Notes: a model not told the origin generated them from the sequence alone. A DNA stretch of 64,000 nt from Emmonsiellopsis sp. PD_33 (GCA_032988165.1 JANTQF010000039.1:1-64000), one strand, 5' to 3'; shown: positions 48,481 through 59,338, counted from the stretch's first letter. Numbers and translations: made by a program.

Positions 48481-49320
48481 GAATGTTTGGAAGTGCAAGC
48501 ATGGATATACTATACTGAAGAAGGTTTTAGATAATGTGGATTAATACTGCAAATATAAATGTGAATTATCTGGTTGAAGTTATTCTTCCCTCATAATCTT
48601 ATTATAAGAAATTAAATAGTATCTTAATGAAGGTATGTTTTTCTTCTTCTAATCATATTGAACTTAAATTCTAATTCATTGTTTAGAATTAGTAAAAAAC
48701 ATATTGCTACTTAACTACTGAAAATAGAGATAAGTACAGTTTTCCATTTTTATCTGTATTGCATGTGACATCCTGGTCATGCAGAGCAACATAATAAAGC
48801 TAGAATGTATGTTCTTGATTTCCTGTTAGGTCTGTATGTACCTTTAAAATTACCTGTAACTATTAACTATTTGAGCTATCATGCTTCATTATATGAATAA
48901 CTGGTGCTAGATGTGGAAGGCATTTGTCCCACCTTCTGATATATATATGGGTAATAGGGTATATATGGGGGATGATAGATCAGGTAATGAGAATGAGAAG
49001 AAAGATGATGAACTCTCAAATAATTACATATTAAATTTTGATGATTTGGATGAAGTTATAGATGAGATTAAGAGCTAAAATGAGAAAGAGATGATACTCA
49101 GATAGAATATCTTATTAATTAATATTTTCCCAGAAAAGCTTCATCATTCTTAAAGTGCATTGTACAATATGATATCATCTTAATAGTTTATCCTTCAAGT
49201 AATGATTAATAACAACTGTCTTCTTCTATCTACTCCATTATAGCTTGATTTGCCCTGTCATTTACAGTGGACATCCTGAAGAGTGGAACTGGAGGATTTC
49301 ATTTCATATTAGATTACTTA
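48481..49320 (+). other. Coding-like remnant near the right end of the hAT
   Basis: Protein-like texture with at least one intron-like segment (48632-48686, GTATGT...TTTAG). It is too broken to assign. It could be the end of the transposase gene or a separate small gene. Confidence 0.3.
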
Positions 49321-49748
49321 AGGGAGTAGTAGACCTAGATTATAGTGCTTTTCATTTATTTTAGATAGTATTTTTCTCCTTTAATATGTTTTAGGCTATT
49401 AATAGTTAATAAATACCATTTTATTTGTCTTTTAGCACTTAGTTAATAATAATTCTTCTAGCACTACAGTGAAAAAGACTAATGTAGTGGATGGAATCAA
49501 AGTTCAATTCTTATACATAATAGTACTATATTAACATAACTTAATTAAATTTTGAGGTGAATTTATGTATGCATAACTTTATTTTTCAAACCTGATAGGT
49601 TTGAAAAAATCAATTGAGTTTGACTCTGAAAATCTGACATAAGAAAAAAAAAAACAGTGATGAGTAAACCTACCCAAATAAGGCTTTTTTTTTTTTGGGT
49701 TTGAAACCCAGTGGGTTTGCAGGTCAGATTTACAACACTACTGAAAAT

Positions 49749-50640
49749 AATATATTAAATGAGTGTGGCCATCCTCTGAGAGTAGATGATTATATGAGAT
49801 ATTCTAGGATATAATCCTCCACTTAGTGGTTCCCTTACTGAGGCCCAGGCAGAATAGGCAGTTGGTCTTTATAGTAACTATATTGAGCTACTTCTTCTTC
49901 TCTTTGACCTTTTGATTGTCTCTATATTGCCTGGAATAATCACACCCAAGGGTGTAGTTATTCCATGCAGGATAGCCATTAAGGGAGACTATAGTGTAGT
50001 CAAGGTCCCTACAGTTTCTATTCAACTGGGTGATAAGATCCTTCTTACTTATTTCAATTGAATAGCCTGTTAACTGAGGAATCTCCCATTAAATTTTACC
50101 TGATGTTTCCAATTCTGCAGCTTGAGAAGTAGAAGGAATAAAATCAGTGTTTTTACCTGCCTCTTCCTCCTTCTTCTCTCTGACCTCATCTGCCATTCAT
50201 CTCTTCTCTTTCTCAACCTCCTTCTACTCATCATTTCAAAGAAAACTGTCATCAAAACTGTTATTATCATCATCAGGATGAGGGGTAGATAGCTGTATGT
50301 TGAAGATATCTTCATTATCAAAATAGGCAGTCAAATTGAACTGTGAAGGGTGCTCTATGATGGAGATCTAGCTATCCATTGTGGTGGCATTATATTTATT
50401 AAAAAGATGTTTAAAAATATGAGAGAATTTGATTTTTTTTACTGACATTATTGAGTGAAGAAGCTCTCCTTTAATAACTACTGTTATGGTGAGTGGTAGC
50501 CACTGTGTTGGTAGTTGGGGGGGAGGGGGGGATGAGGGGAATGAGAGGGAGGGGGTGGGCACTGCAGGCATTGCTGCCCAGCACAGGGTAATGAGGTGGT
50601 GATGAGGCAGAGTTGGCACATTGGGCACCCATGGTTCCAC
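49749..50640 (-). pseudogene. MULE transposase, N-terminal part with zinc-finger-like domain
   Basis: On the minus strand the fragment starts near the right inverted repeat with a Pro-rich stretch. It passes an acidic, Lys/Glu-rich linker and then shows the FAR1/GCM-like DNA-binding domain of MULE transposases. The landmarks are a GYPAWNNYTLGCD block, SRQYRDN, TNCLFCLGL and a final HNHLLSEDG, with the conserved Cys and His partly mutated. It ends at the hAT duplication (49741-49748). Stops from RIP-like changes interrupt it. A G-rich tract near 50515-50560 encodes the proline-rich part. Further introns are possible. Confidence 0.8.
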
Positions 50641-50745
50641 ATGTTATTTTGTATGTAATCCTGTGTATATGCTATACTTTTTTCAACTTAGTCACTTTTT
50701 TTATCCCTGTCATTAGTGAGTTCATCCCTGTAATTATCAATCGCT
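50611..50745 (-). repeat. Right terminal inverted repeat of the MULE
   Basis: Reverse complement of the left repeat. The transposase reading frame on the minus strand begins within or directly next to this repeat (ATG codons around 50600-50640). Confidence 0.9.
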
Positions 50746-50753
50746 TTTATCAC

Positions 50754-52593
50754 GGTGTCCAGTGAAGAACAATTCCCAGAGAATGCTGCGGTACTCATTA
50801 CAGCTGGAGAAAGTGCAGGGAGGGAACCTCACATTCCACCAACGCACGTTAAATGCCAGCACCCACCACACACCTTTCACCAATATTCTAGAAAATTTCC
50901 TATCTTGTTCGACGAGCCAGTCACCATGCTATCGGAGAAACCAGCTAAGCCAAAAAGGACCAGCCTTAGAGGCTAGCAGCTTCAAAGCGTTATCCAACAC
51001 ATTCAGCCTGCAGGATGCCACGGCAAGAGGGTCATAGCTGGAGCGGTTTTCGCAGGAGCCCCAATACGAAACAAAACATAAAACATCAACACTACTATGA
51101 TATCATACTGCAAGGATGGAAAGCTGCCTCTCAAGGACCCCAGTCAGGTGGTTTTTAAACATGCGAGGAGATTAACCTATAACCAGCCGCCGTTTCAGAC
51201 GGAGTCAAACTGGTCGAAATATGCCCCAAGCTTTATGGTGGTCGATGAATTCGGAGCTGATTTCGCAGCTAAGGGAATCAGGGGTGAAAAGCAATTGCCA
51301 TCTTCTTTACTCTCAGTCCCTCAAGGCAGTCACTGCATGAGTAGGACACCTGGAATTTGGCGATTACGCCCATCCCCACAAAGAGGAAAGGCTGGCGGAC
51401 ATATCGCGAGGTGAGAGGTATCGTACACGTTGGAGGATCTTCCTCTGCATCTGAACTCGAAATCCCCTGACTGCCGGAAAGCCATGATTCTATTAGGTAC
51501 CGCATGTTTACGTCTTAGCGTTGTAGGCCAGCTAGACAGTGGAAAACCCATCATCCTCAAGGTTATGCTCAATGTGGTATCCTTTATCAAGCACTTCAAT
51601 GCAAATGGAGTAGAGCATTAGTGAGGTTTTCCTTTTTATTATACTGACGGGAGTGGTCTCGGAAGCCTCTTTGATGCCCTCTTGGTCTGTTTTGGTGCCC
51701 GCAAAGTATCCCAAGTCATCTGAGTCACCCTCCTCAGTGTATTTTGTGTTAATACCGTTCCATCCGGTCCCGGCATTTCAGAAGACATAGAGGTGTTTGT
51801 GTGCTGCCAGTTTCGCCGGCATGCCGCGCAAACGTCATGCTCGTGCTATCCGCATCGGTGATGGGTGCAAGATAGCCAATATGGAGGCTACAAAGTACGA
51901 TAGCTGGATAGGATAAGTTCTAGAAACCGAGACCGTTGGCAAAGATTCAAGGAAGAACAAAGGCTGGTACCTGGCGGCCCACAGTTCATTCGTCATCGCA
52001 TTTTTGTTGGCCAACAGAGACTCAGAATTCAAAACATCGGAATAGAAGCATCAAGATATAGAGCTGATCTATTACATCTGCACTCTCAGGTCATTGCCCC
52101 ATGGTTAAACGCTCATACACTGGTGCCCAAGAGGGTGTCAATAAGCAAAGAAAATACATTTCAGCATGCAGAACGGTTTTGCAGGCATATCGGAGGCCAT
52201 CTGCCTAGCTAGATCCAAATCAGTGGGAGCGCAATCATGGATCGAATGGTTTCTCGCATGTTTACCAGATGTGCTTCACTCGGGACTTTGAAACGAGGCA
52301 CTCGGCATGCTGGTTTTCAAGAAACGTGCCAAAAGTCTGGGCGGATTATTCGTTCCCAAGCACCCGGGCCCCTATTGAATGCAGAAGTTGGAATCCTGGC
52401 AAGTGTAGGACGTTCGAACTCTTGGACGAGTAAAAATGCTCTTTACAGGCCGTTCAGATACGCCCTACGCATTCAGATACCCCTCATTTGTGAAACTTGG
52501 AGCAGGAATTATCTAATTTCTACTCACTTATCCAGGGTGTCAACATCAGCTCAAGTATCATCCATTAAAATAACCTCCTCTCCACTCGAAAAT
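50754..52593. other. Spacer right of the transposon block
   Basis: Normal base composition resumes directly after the TTTATCAC duplication. Short open frames occur on both strands, but none has recognisable domains or a consistent gene structure. It presumably includes the promoter of the Rieske oxygenase. Confidence 0.5.
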
Positions 52594-53991
52594 ATGGTCT
52601 CCGAACTCCCACCGCCAAACACCCCTCCACAGTCCCTCCCAGCCTCGTGGTACTGCTCCACCCCTCTCTATGAAGCAGAGCGCCGAGCCGTTTTCTCCCA
52701 AAGATGGCTCCAAATAACCCATGAGAATCGTCTCGTCAATGCTGGCGATTTCGTCAGCTATGAAATGGCCGGCTACCCATTCTTCATTATCAAACTTCGT
52801 AACGGGGAATTGAAGGCATTCCATAATGTTTGTCGGCACAGGGCATTTCCCGTCGTCACGGAGAAGGAAGGGAAGGAGAGGAAGATTCTTTCTTGCAAGT
52901 ACCATGGTGAGCTGGCTATCTGAATTTAATCGAGATAGGAGGGGTGTGCTTTTCATTCGTCACTGACCACATTCCAGGTTGGTCTTATGCATTGAACGGC
53001 AGTCTAGCCAAAGCTCCGCGCTTCCAAACACTACCGGACTTTAAACCGGAAAACTATTCTCTGTTTCCCGTTCACCTACATATCGATCGCTGTGGCTTCG
53101 TCTGGATCAATTTAGATGCTAGCGAGGTCCCGTCTGTATCATGGGAAGATCAATGTGGAGCTGTCGATACCCAGGAGAGATTGGGGTTGTTTGACATGAA
53201 GCAGTATAAATACAACCATTCTTGGGGTTTTGATGCCGAGTATAACTGGAAGACAATGGTGGATAACTATAATGAGGTAGGCTCCTGGGGCTGAAGTTCA
53301 TTACAGGGAGGGTAGGGGGTTATTCCCCCTTTTTTCATACCGGTGAAAGGATGGATATATAATCCTCTCAGGCAATGTCTAAATTAATACCCCCCTCTAA
53401 CAGTGTTACCACTGCTCAGTTGCCCACCGGGGCATCGCCGCCACAACCGATCTAGCAAACTACGCCGTGACCACCCAAGCCGGCTTCATCGCGCACTTCG
53501 CCCGACCCAAACCGGAGTTCGCAACCGCAAACAACTCCAACGTTGCCCCAACATACCTCTTCCCCAGCTCCACCGTCACCGTTAACACAGTCTACCTCTA
53601 CCTGACACGCTGCGTGCCAGTTACCGCCACCAGCGTCCGCATGGAGTATGAAGTGTACCGCCATGGCAGCTGCTCCGATGAGGAGTTTGCGGAGATGGAC
53701 GCATTCATGAAGCAGGTTGAGGAGGAAGACCGGGTGTTGTGTACGCTGGTGCAGAGGAATTTGAATGTCGGGGTGTATAGGAGCGGTCCGTTACATCCTC
53801 ATGACGAGGTGGGCGTGGCATATGTGAAGGAGCTTGTCAAGCGGGCGGTAGTTTCGCATGTGGAAAGGGAGAAGGAGGAAGGGCGTGAGATATGGCCCGC
53901 GGCCGTTAAGGGATCTGGGCAGGAACTTGTGGGGGAGGAGGCATTTTGCAAGTCCCTATGCAGTGGTTTGGGAGATGGGTTATCTTGGTAA
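52594..53991 (+). CDS. Rieske-type mononuclear iron oxygenase (choline monooxygenase-like)
   Basis: Three exons (52594-52906, 52978-53276, 53404-53991) give 399 residues. The Rieske [2Fe-2S] ligands are C-x-H (Cys80, His82, in NVCRHRAFP) and C-x2-H (Cys101, His104, in CKYHGWSY, split by intron 1). The catalytic domain has the iron-binding region DNYNECYHCSVAH (His207, His212). This layout is that of alpha subunits of Rieske oxygenases, close to plant choline monooxygenase and carnitine monooxygenase. Such enzymes hydroxylate quaternary amines or aromatic substrates with a reductase partner; no reductase lies nearby. The substrate is not known. The start at 52594 is chosen because family-like sequence begins there; the same frame is open upstream to 52237, but that part is not family-like. 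Confidence 0.85.
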
Positions 53992-54798
53992 ATCTGGAAG
54001 TGAGGGTTGATGAATTATATAGGTATGTAGGCATAATAGGGCCAATTAATGTTTGGCTAGAGACTAACTGTCTGCATAAAGGGGGTGTTAAGATACAACA
54101 ATATATATGAAATTTACGTACGGGGTGTCGTTCTCTATCCCCTTACAGTTTTCGATAAACCGTACCGCTTTCTTAGATTCTCATCGTCCCAATTCACAAG
54201 CTAAGGCACTGCAGCTCCCGCCTAGCAGTCGCAATCGTCGATAGAGTGCAGTCCATGGGACCGGACCCATATCATGATCTTATCTTGGGTGGAAGCTAGC
54301 AAGAATAATCTCGAAATTACTCTTTGCTGAACCGAACAAGGAGGGCCACTCCAACTACACGTCAAAGAGAATGGTAGTGTATCGGTCTCGAAGAGAACGT
54401 CCATTGACGCTGCCAGATTCACAGCCGATCCCCCAATCCCCCTTTCCCCACGTTTAGAGTTGGAGTCAATAGCAAGGGAAAAGTTAAGGTAGGGTCCGAA
54501 TCAACGATAGTCAGCGACTCTTTGTTAAAGAAGCTGTGCCATGGGAACTTCCTTGGAAACATATCGTCGTTGGGATCGTGTTGCTTTCAGGGGTATATGG
54601 TATGAACTGTTCCATCCCTATATTGTAAATCACCGCTAACACCCAGGTCGAAATCCCAAGACAGTTGAATAAAGACATCATACGATGTCGATATATATAT
54701 TCCCCTTTTGAAGTCTGCCGACAAACCATGTCCATTGGTTCTAGCCGGAAGTAGAATCATTCCTCTTCGATCATAAATAGCCCACAACGGACCAACTA
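53992..54798. other. Convergent spacer with an unresolved minus-strand frame
   Basis: It lies between the 3' ends of the Rieske gene and the F-box-like gene. On the minus strand an open frame starts at 54802, overlapping the stop of the F-box-like gene as ATGA, and runs 71 codons (LWAIYDRRGMILLPARTNGH and onward). A second protein-like stretch (54222-54430) ends near 54222. Together they look like pieces of a decayed or intron-containing gene, but I cannot build a convincing model. Confidence 0.3.
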
Positions 54799-56416
54799 TC
54801 ATGGATCCGACATACTATACCCCCAGACAACTCTACTCTCATCATCTTTACTCCACCACCCCCGTCCTCCCATCTTCCAGATCTTCGCTCTTTGCTCACC
54901 TGAGTACGTGGCATAGGGTCCCAATTCGTCATCGGAGTCAACTTTCTCATTGGGAGTAACCTCCTCTTTCGAGCCCCTTCCCTCGACAGAACCATCTTCC
55001 ACGGCTTCCCCGATGGAGACGTCTTCTTCAAAAGATTCGTCGACCTCAGCATCATCTCTACCCTCAGCTTCCTCAGGTTCTGAGCTCGATTCAACTTCAC
55101 GGCTAGGATCCGAGGGCGCCTTGGGTTTCTCATACGGTTTGCTAAAGAGATCCCATTCCCGAACGAGTCTCGAATCATCCCACATGACATATCCCCGTTT
55201 TCGAAGGGGCATATAATCATACAGGCCGTAGTCAGCGTAAACAGCCCATGTGCCAAATGCATCGGCGTGAGCCCAGCGCCAGGCATTGTAAGGCCCCGGG
55301 TCAGGGTCATCTATGAAGGACCGGTCTTTTAGCGTCTGCAGCTGCCCTTCGCTGCATTCGGACACTTTCCCGTGATACCCAAGGTCGCCAAGGTCACAAG
55401 CCATGAGAGCGTCTTGGAGGAAATCCATGTTTCCTTGATGATCTGTTACCATCAATGGAAACCTTTCTTCGAAGGTTGAGGCAAGCACAAGCGTGTGCAA
55501 AGTCGCTAATCCCGATGAGAGCTAGATTTTCGAGGTTAATTTAGGAGTCCTTGACGAGAAGTTGGAGAAATTGAAATTTCGACATACAACTGATGCTTTG
55601 AACGGGGCAGTGGCATACAGGACCGCCTCGTCGTCAGAATCACCAGGGTCTGCGACACCAAGTTTACCCCATGTTATGTCATGCCGTGCCTTGTCGGTGT
55701 AAGCTATGGAGATTAGCGCGGCGATCAGAGAAACGGGAATTTGCCATACCAGGATCTATCTTCTCAGAAAGATAGTCATAGACACAACCCAGCTGAATAA
55801 TTTCCCACAGTGAGAACTTGCTAAGGAATATCTCCCATTGGGTCATATAATCCACGTCCATCGGATCTTCATAGTCCTCGTCATCGCCTATGGTACTTCG
55901 GAATAGGTTGCAATAAAGTTCAAACCGATAGAAGGCACCCGCTAGGCGGTATTGCTCGTTTAGGGAAAGAGGTGCCGGCGTGTGAGGTTCGCCAGTGACA
56001 GGATGGACAGAAAGGGCCGATGAGGCAAAATCATCGACGAAGAACTGTACATGACGATGCATATTGCTGATGAATTCCTGCTCCGCCGGGTCCCATTCCA
56101 ATGGCCCCGGAGATCGAGGCTGAAAATACTTGTCCAGGATATCATCCACCGTCTTTCTCTGCCACGTTTGTGGAGTTAAACGAGAGGAAGCCATGACAGC
56201 AACCACCTCGGGGCGTAATTTAGATGGCAAACAATTGAGCAGCACTCTCTTCTCAATCCGTGACCGAAAGGTCAAGAATGTCGAGTTGAGTGTTGCATCA
56301 GCCCTCACTGCTACGTGCAGCGTCTGTATATCAGGGATTTCGCAAAGGATCGCATATCTCACTTCTACTGGAAGAGATGAGAAATAACCTCTAGAAAGCT
56401 GCGAATTTTGCTCCAT
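54799..56416 (-). CDS. F-box-like fungal protein of unknown function
   Basis: Three exons (56416-55750, 55703-55588, 55521-54799) give 501 residues, and both splices keep the frame. The N-terminus, SSLPVEVRYAILCEIPDIQTLHVAVRA (about residues 13-40), resembles an F-box, the Skp1-binding module of SCF ubiquitin ligases. The middle is helical (RLAGAFYRFELYCNLFRS). The C-terminal half has a conserved-looking YNAWRWAHADAFGTWAVYAD block, then an acidic Ser/Glu-rich stretch and a final GWWSKDDESRVVWGY. Proteins of this make-up are numerous and variable in Eurotiales, and their targets are unknown. The ATG at 56416 is the only one close upstream of the F-box-like part. Confidence 0.72.
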
Positions 56417-59338
56417 GCTGAAAATAATATATGTGCGCAACCAGGAGTGGCCTGCTTGCTGTAGGTAGCCAAAATGAAAAATTAAAGAGAGGATTGACGG
56501 GATCTCTCTTTATGTCTTTTACTTCCTCGTCTTGCGAGATAGGCGGTAGATATAAGGAAAAATGCTTTTCTGGAGGCACCATGCCCATCACAATTTCCCC
56601 AGCAGCAATTGCGGGCGCGAGTGGGGATTTCTTTGCGACTATGTTCTTTTGGATACGAGGCGAGTTGGGAAGGGATGGATCTCGATCCAATATCGAAGTC
56701 GGAGTTAGTATCCAGCGCATAGGGCAAAAAGTCGTCAGTCTTCCCTAGGAAAGGGGAACGGAGCTGAAGCCATGGAGATTGGGTTAGTAACGAAATTTCT
56801 AGCACCCACCAACTCGCCGGTTGCGCTGGTATTTTACAGATAGCAAGTTACTCCTGTATGGAGTAACAGTAATGCAGGTAATACACGACAAGCAGGGTCG
56901 ATAATCAATGTGCTCGGAGACTATGATGCAATCGCCCCTCATAGCAGATCGCGGCCAGCAGGTCACGCGAAGAGGGCTGGCTTGAAACTGTCCACAAATC
57001 GATGGCGGGGCTGGGACGAACCCATCCAAACACGCCAAGAGGTGAGGGGTTCGTGGTGATTGCACACCTCCACCTATCAACTGCCCCATATCCGTGAGGG
57101 GCCTCAGGACTTCCATGGACGGTGGCGGGATAATACCGCAAGAGCCGGCCTTGAATAAAAGGAGAAGGACTGAAGAAAGTTGTCAGCAGGTCGCATTAAT
57201 CTCTGATGCTGGCGTTTGCGATCGGGGGAACATGTGGCTATCCCCGCTAAACAGCCCACCTTCCGGCCTTTGGTGAGCTGGTCTGGTTCCCCATCGCCAT
57301 CCCATAGTTACTACCGCTGTCTTATCACCGGTGCCAGTGGTTGCGTGACGGCTTGCTGCGGAGGTGACCGGCATTTAGGCCGTGCGTATCCATATTGATT
57401 TTTGGGTCTGCTATTTTTGCCATCGAGATTATCAGCGCGCTTAAATTTCTGTATATTTCCTGGAAAAAATAAAGAAAATCCAATCATTCTGCCAACCTTT
57501 TCTCCGGACAGGAAGATGAACAGATAACTAGATAAGATCAGATTAGGGCAAGCGATGGGTCGACTTACATAATAAGCCCTAACTCCACCCACAAACAAAG
57601 CAGCGAAAAATTTTCCCTCGAAAATACAGAGGGGGAAAATCATCATCGCGCCCAAACGGGTTAGTTACAGCGGGACAGAAAAAGCAAAGAAAGAAAGGGA
57701 TGCGGTCTGCGGAACTCTGGGCAAATCATGTATTAAATTTGGGGATCTGGTGTGTTGGGCCCTGCAGCACTGGCATTTAGCGCATGCTTGCCTGTACAAC
57801 AATTTAACAAATGAAACAGGCAAGACAAGGCAGGGTTCAGAAATTGAATCCAAGGGTGTCAAAAAAGCCACCACAATGAGAAATGAATTAACAATGAATT
57901 GGAGAGGGAACTGCAGCGGAGGGTGGATGCAGACACCAAAATACGATGCATACACAACCTCCCCCCTATGAAGAGAATTATGCGCACCAACTATTTTCTT
58001 CCTCCCACACTATCAACTCTTTTCGCGACGAAGCTGAGTTGGCAAAAAAGTTATTAGCGGGTTGATAACACTCTTCAATATTGTGCAAGGTGTGTGTTGG
58101 TCTGGAAGAGATTGGATGAACTAAATACGCAGGGACTCTGGGCCACCCCTCCCGCCAGCCATCCATGGTCGCCAGCGGCCAGGATTGGTGTGGTTGACGG
58201 GAAGCCATCCACTATCACGTCGTTCCATGAATCCCTGGCTCTTGGCCCACCGGCCCCCGTCGCGAACAGGATTACGTGGTTAGTGCGGTCTGTTCAGGCG
58301 GCAGTTGGCTGTACTCCGGAGACGGGTCTGATATCGCTCAAGCAACGCATCAGCAAGTTGATAAGGTCGAGCAAAGCAGATGGAGAATACTTATCTTGAA
58401 ATGCAGAAGGGGAGGATTCACCTTTGCTTTGGCGGCAGATATCCTCTGATGCGTTTTGGGGGCTGCGCGTGTGCCCGATATCAAGGAGGGAAGAGAAGGA
58501 GAGGAGGATGGAGGAGGGAGGAGGGTTATAAATTACCTGATACTGTATTACCGCTATGTTCGATTGCTCGTACGGAGTTACAGTACCCCCAATAACAGTG
58601 TAATTTACTGACAAATAGAATAGCTTCTTTTGATATCACGCTAGTCTTGGTAAAATGTAATACCGGACGACAGGGAGAGAATACCTTCCAAGGCTCTTGC
58701 ATTTGGCTGTGTCTACGACGATGTCCGACGGCGCAAGAGTTACATATTCGTTCGGACGGGTGCACCCCGTTGAGATTGTCCACATCCAGCTGCATTAATA
58801 AATGTGTCTTCCCGCCCGGAATGGTACTCATGATGTCAGATGATGTTGCAATCCTGAACAAAGATACTTACTAGCTTCCCAAAGAGACGAACTTCCTGAA
58901 AGACCAGGCAGCTGGTTACACGCAATTTCTAATATTGGCTACTCCTCATAGTAGGCATTTTTAATGTGGTGAATGAGTTCCTTTAATGTCTCTGACATCC
59001 CTTGGTCAACAAAGCCGTGCTCTGCATTCTCCCAAAACCCAGTGTCCGAAAGTATCTATCGTATGGACGCCATTCAATTCAAGTCTACTGTCATGATTGA
59101 CCAGCCGTGGATTCTGTTTCAACTGCCGTCACATCCGCAGTCTGTCCCGCCAGAGGTGACAGTATATTCCTTTCCAACCACGGGAAGTAAACATCCCGAC
59201 CCCACGTCAAAACCCGAGCGAGAACGTTTAAAATTTGAAAAACCCCGAAACTCGAGCAGGTGTCTCCCATGGGAACGGGACCGTAGAGTCTCTAAATTAT
59301 GGTATACTCATTAGTATTCAGCCCAGATATGTTTTGTT
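56417..59338. other. Long spacer without recognised genes
   Basis: About 2.9 kb. Many short open frames on both strands lack motifs, including one of 113 codons from an ATG at 58973 (+). A hairpin with 8-bp arms GTTACTCC/GGAGTAAC lies at 56847-56867, and a related GGAGTTACAGTA sequence occurs near 58575. These palindromes can be ends of small transposons, but no complete element can be bounded. Confidence 0.45.

Larger units (their letters stand above)
38450..49740 (+). mobile_element. Large hAT-superfamily DNA transposon with extra genes, nested in the MULE
   Basis: It is flanked by the 8-bp duplication CTGAAGAT (38442-38449) / CTGAAAAT (49741-49748, one G-to-A change). The ends are inverted: TAGTGTTGT begins the left end, and the reverse complement of the right end begins TAGTGTTGTAAATCTGACC. 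The perfect inverted repeat is only about 9 bp, but both ends carry subterminal ACCTG/GGTTTG motifs, as is usual for hAT. The plus strand at 46.5-48.5 kb encodes a BED-finger hAT transposase. At 11.3 kb it is large for a hAT; it also holds two minus-strand paralogues and a long plus-strand gene of unknown function. All are inactivated by RIP-like mutation. Confidence 0.85.
26844..50745 (-). mobile_element. Mutator-like (MULE) DNA transposon, split by two nested insertions
   Basis: The ends are terminal inverted repeats of about 135 bp (26844-26977 and 50611-50745), starting AGTGATTGATAATTACAGGG on the left and AGCGATTGATAATTACAGGG on the right. The element is flanked by the perfect 8-bp duplication TTTATCAC at 26836-26843 and 50746-50753. 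Long inverted repeats with 8-11-bp duplications suit Mutator-like elements, and the gene inside encodes a MULE transposase on the minus strand. Removing the nested hAT (38450-49740) and Ty3 element (29019-38336), each with one duplication copy, leaves a MULE of about 3.3 kb. The internal sequence is A+T-rich with TGG/CAA/CAG/CGA codons turned to stops, as expected from RIP, so the element is dead. The outermost ~300 bp on each side are less altered. Confidence 0.9.

Noticed and set aside
26844..50745. Starship giant transposon
   Set aside because: No tyrosine-recombinase captain is seen. The block has long inverted repeats, an 8-bp duplication and MULE coding sequence, and its size is explained by two nested insertions.
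26844..50745. Maverick/Polinton or virus-derived element (long inverted repeats, >20 kb)
   Set aside because: No polymerase B, packaging ATPase or capsid-like genes. The integrase found belongs to the LTR retroelement, and the duplication is 8 bp, not 6.
52237..52593. N-terminal extension of the Rieske oxygenase
   Set aside because: The same frame is open from 52237, but those 119 residues lack family likeness and no targeting pattern is convincing; the ATG at 52594 fits relatives.
58973..59314. 113-codon plus-strand frame
   Set aside because: Starts with ATG but has no recognisable domain, and the spacer around it is rich in similar short frames. Kept only as a mention in the spacer entry.
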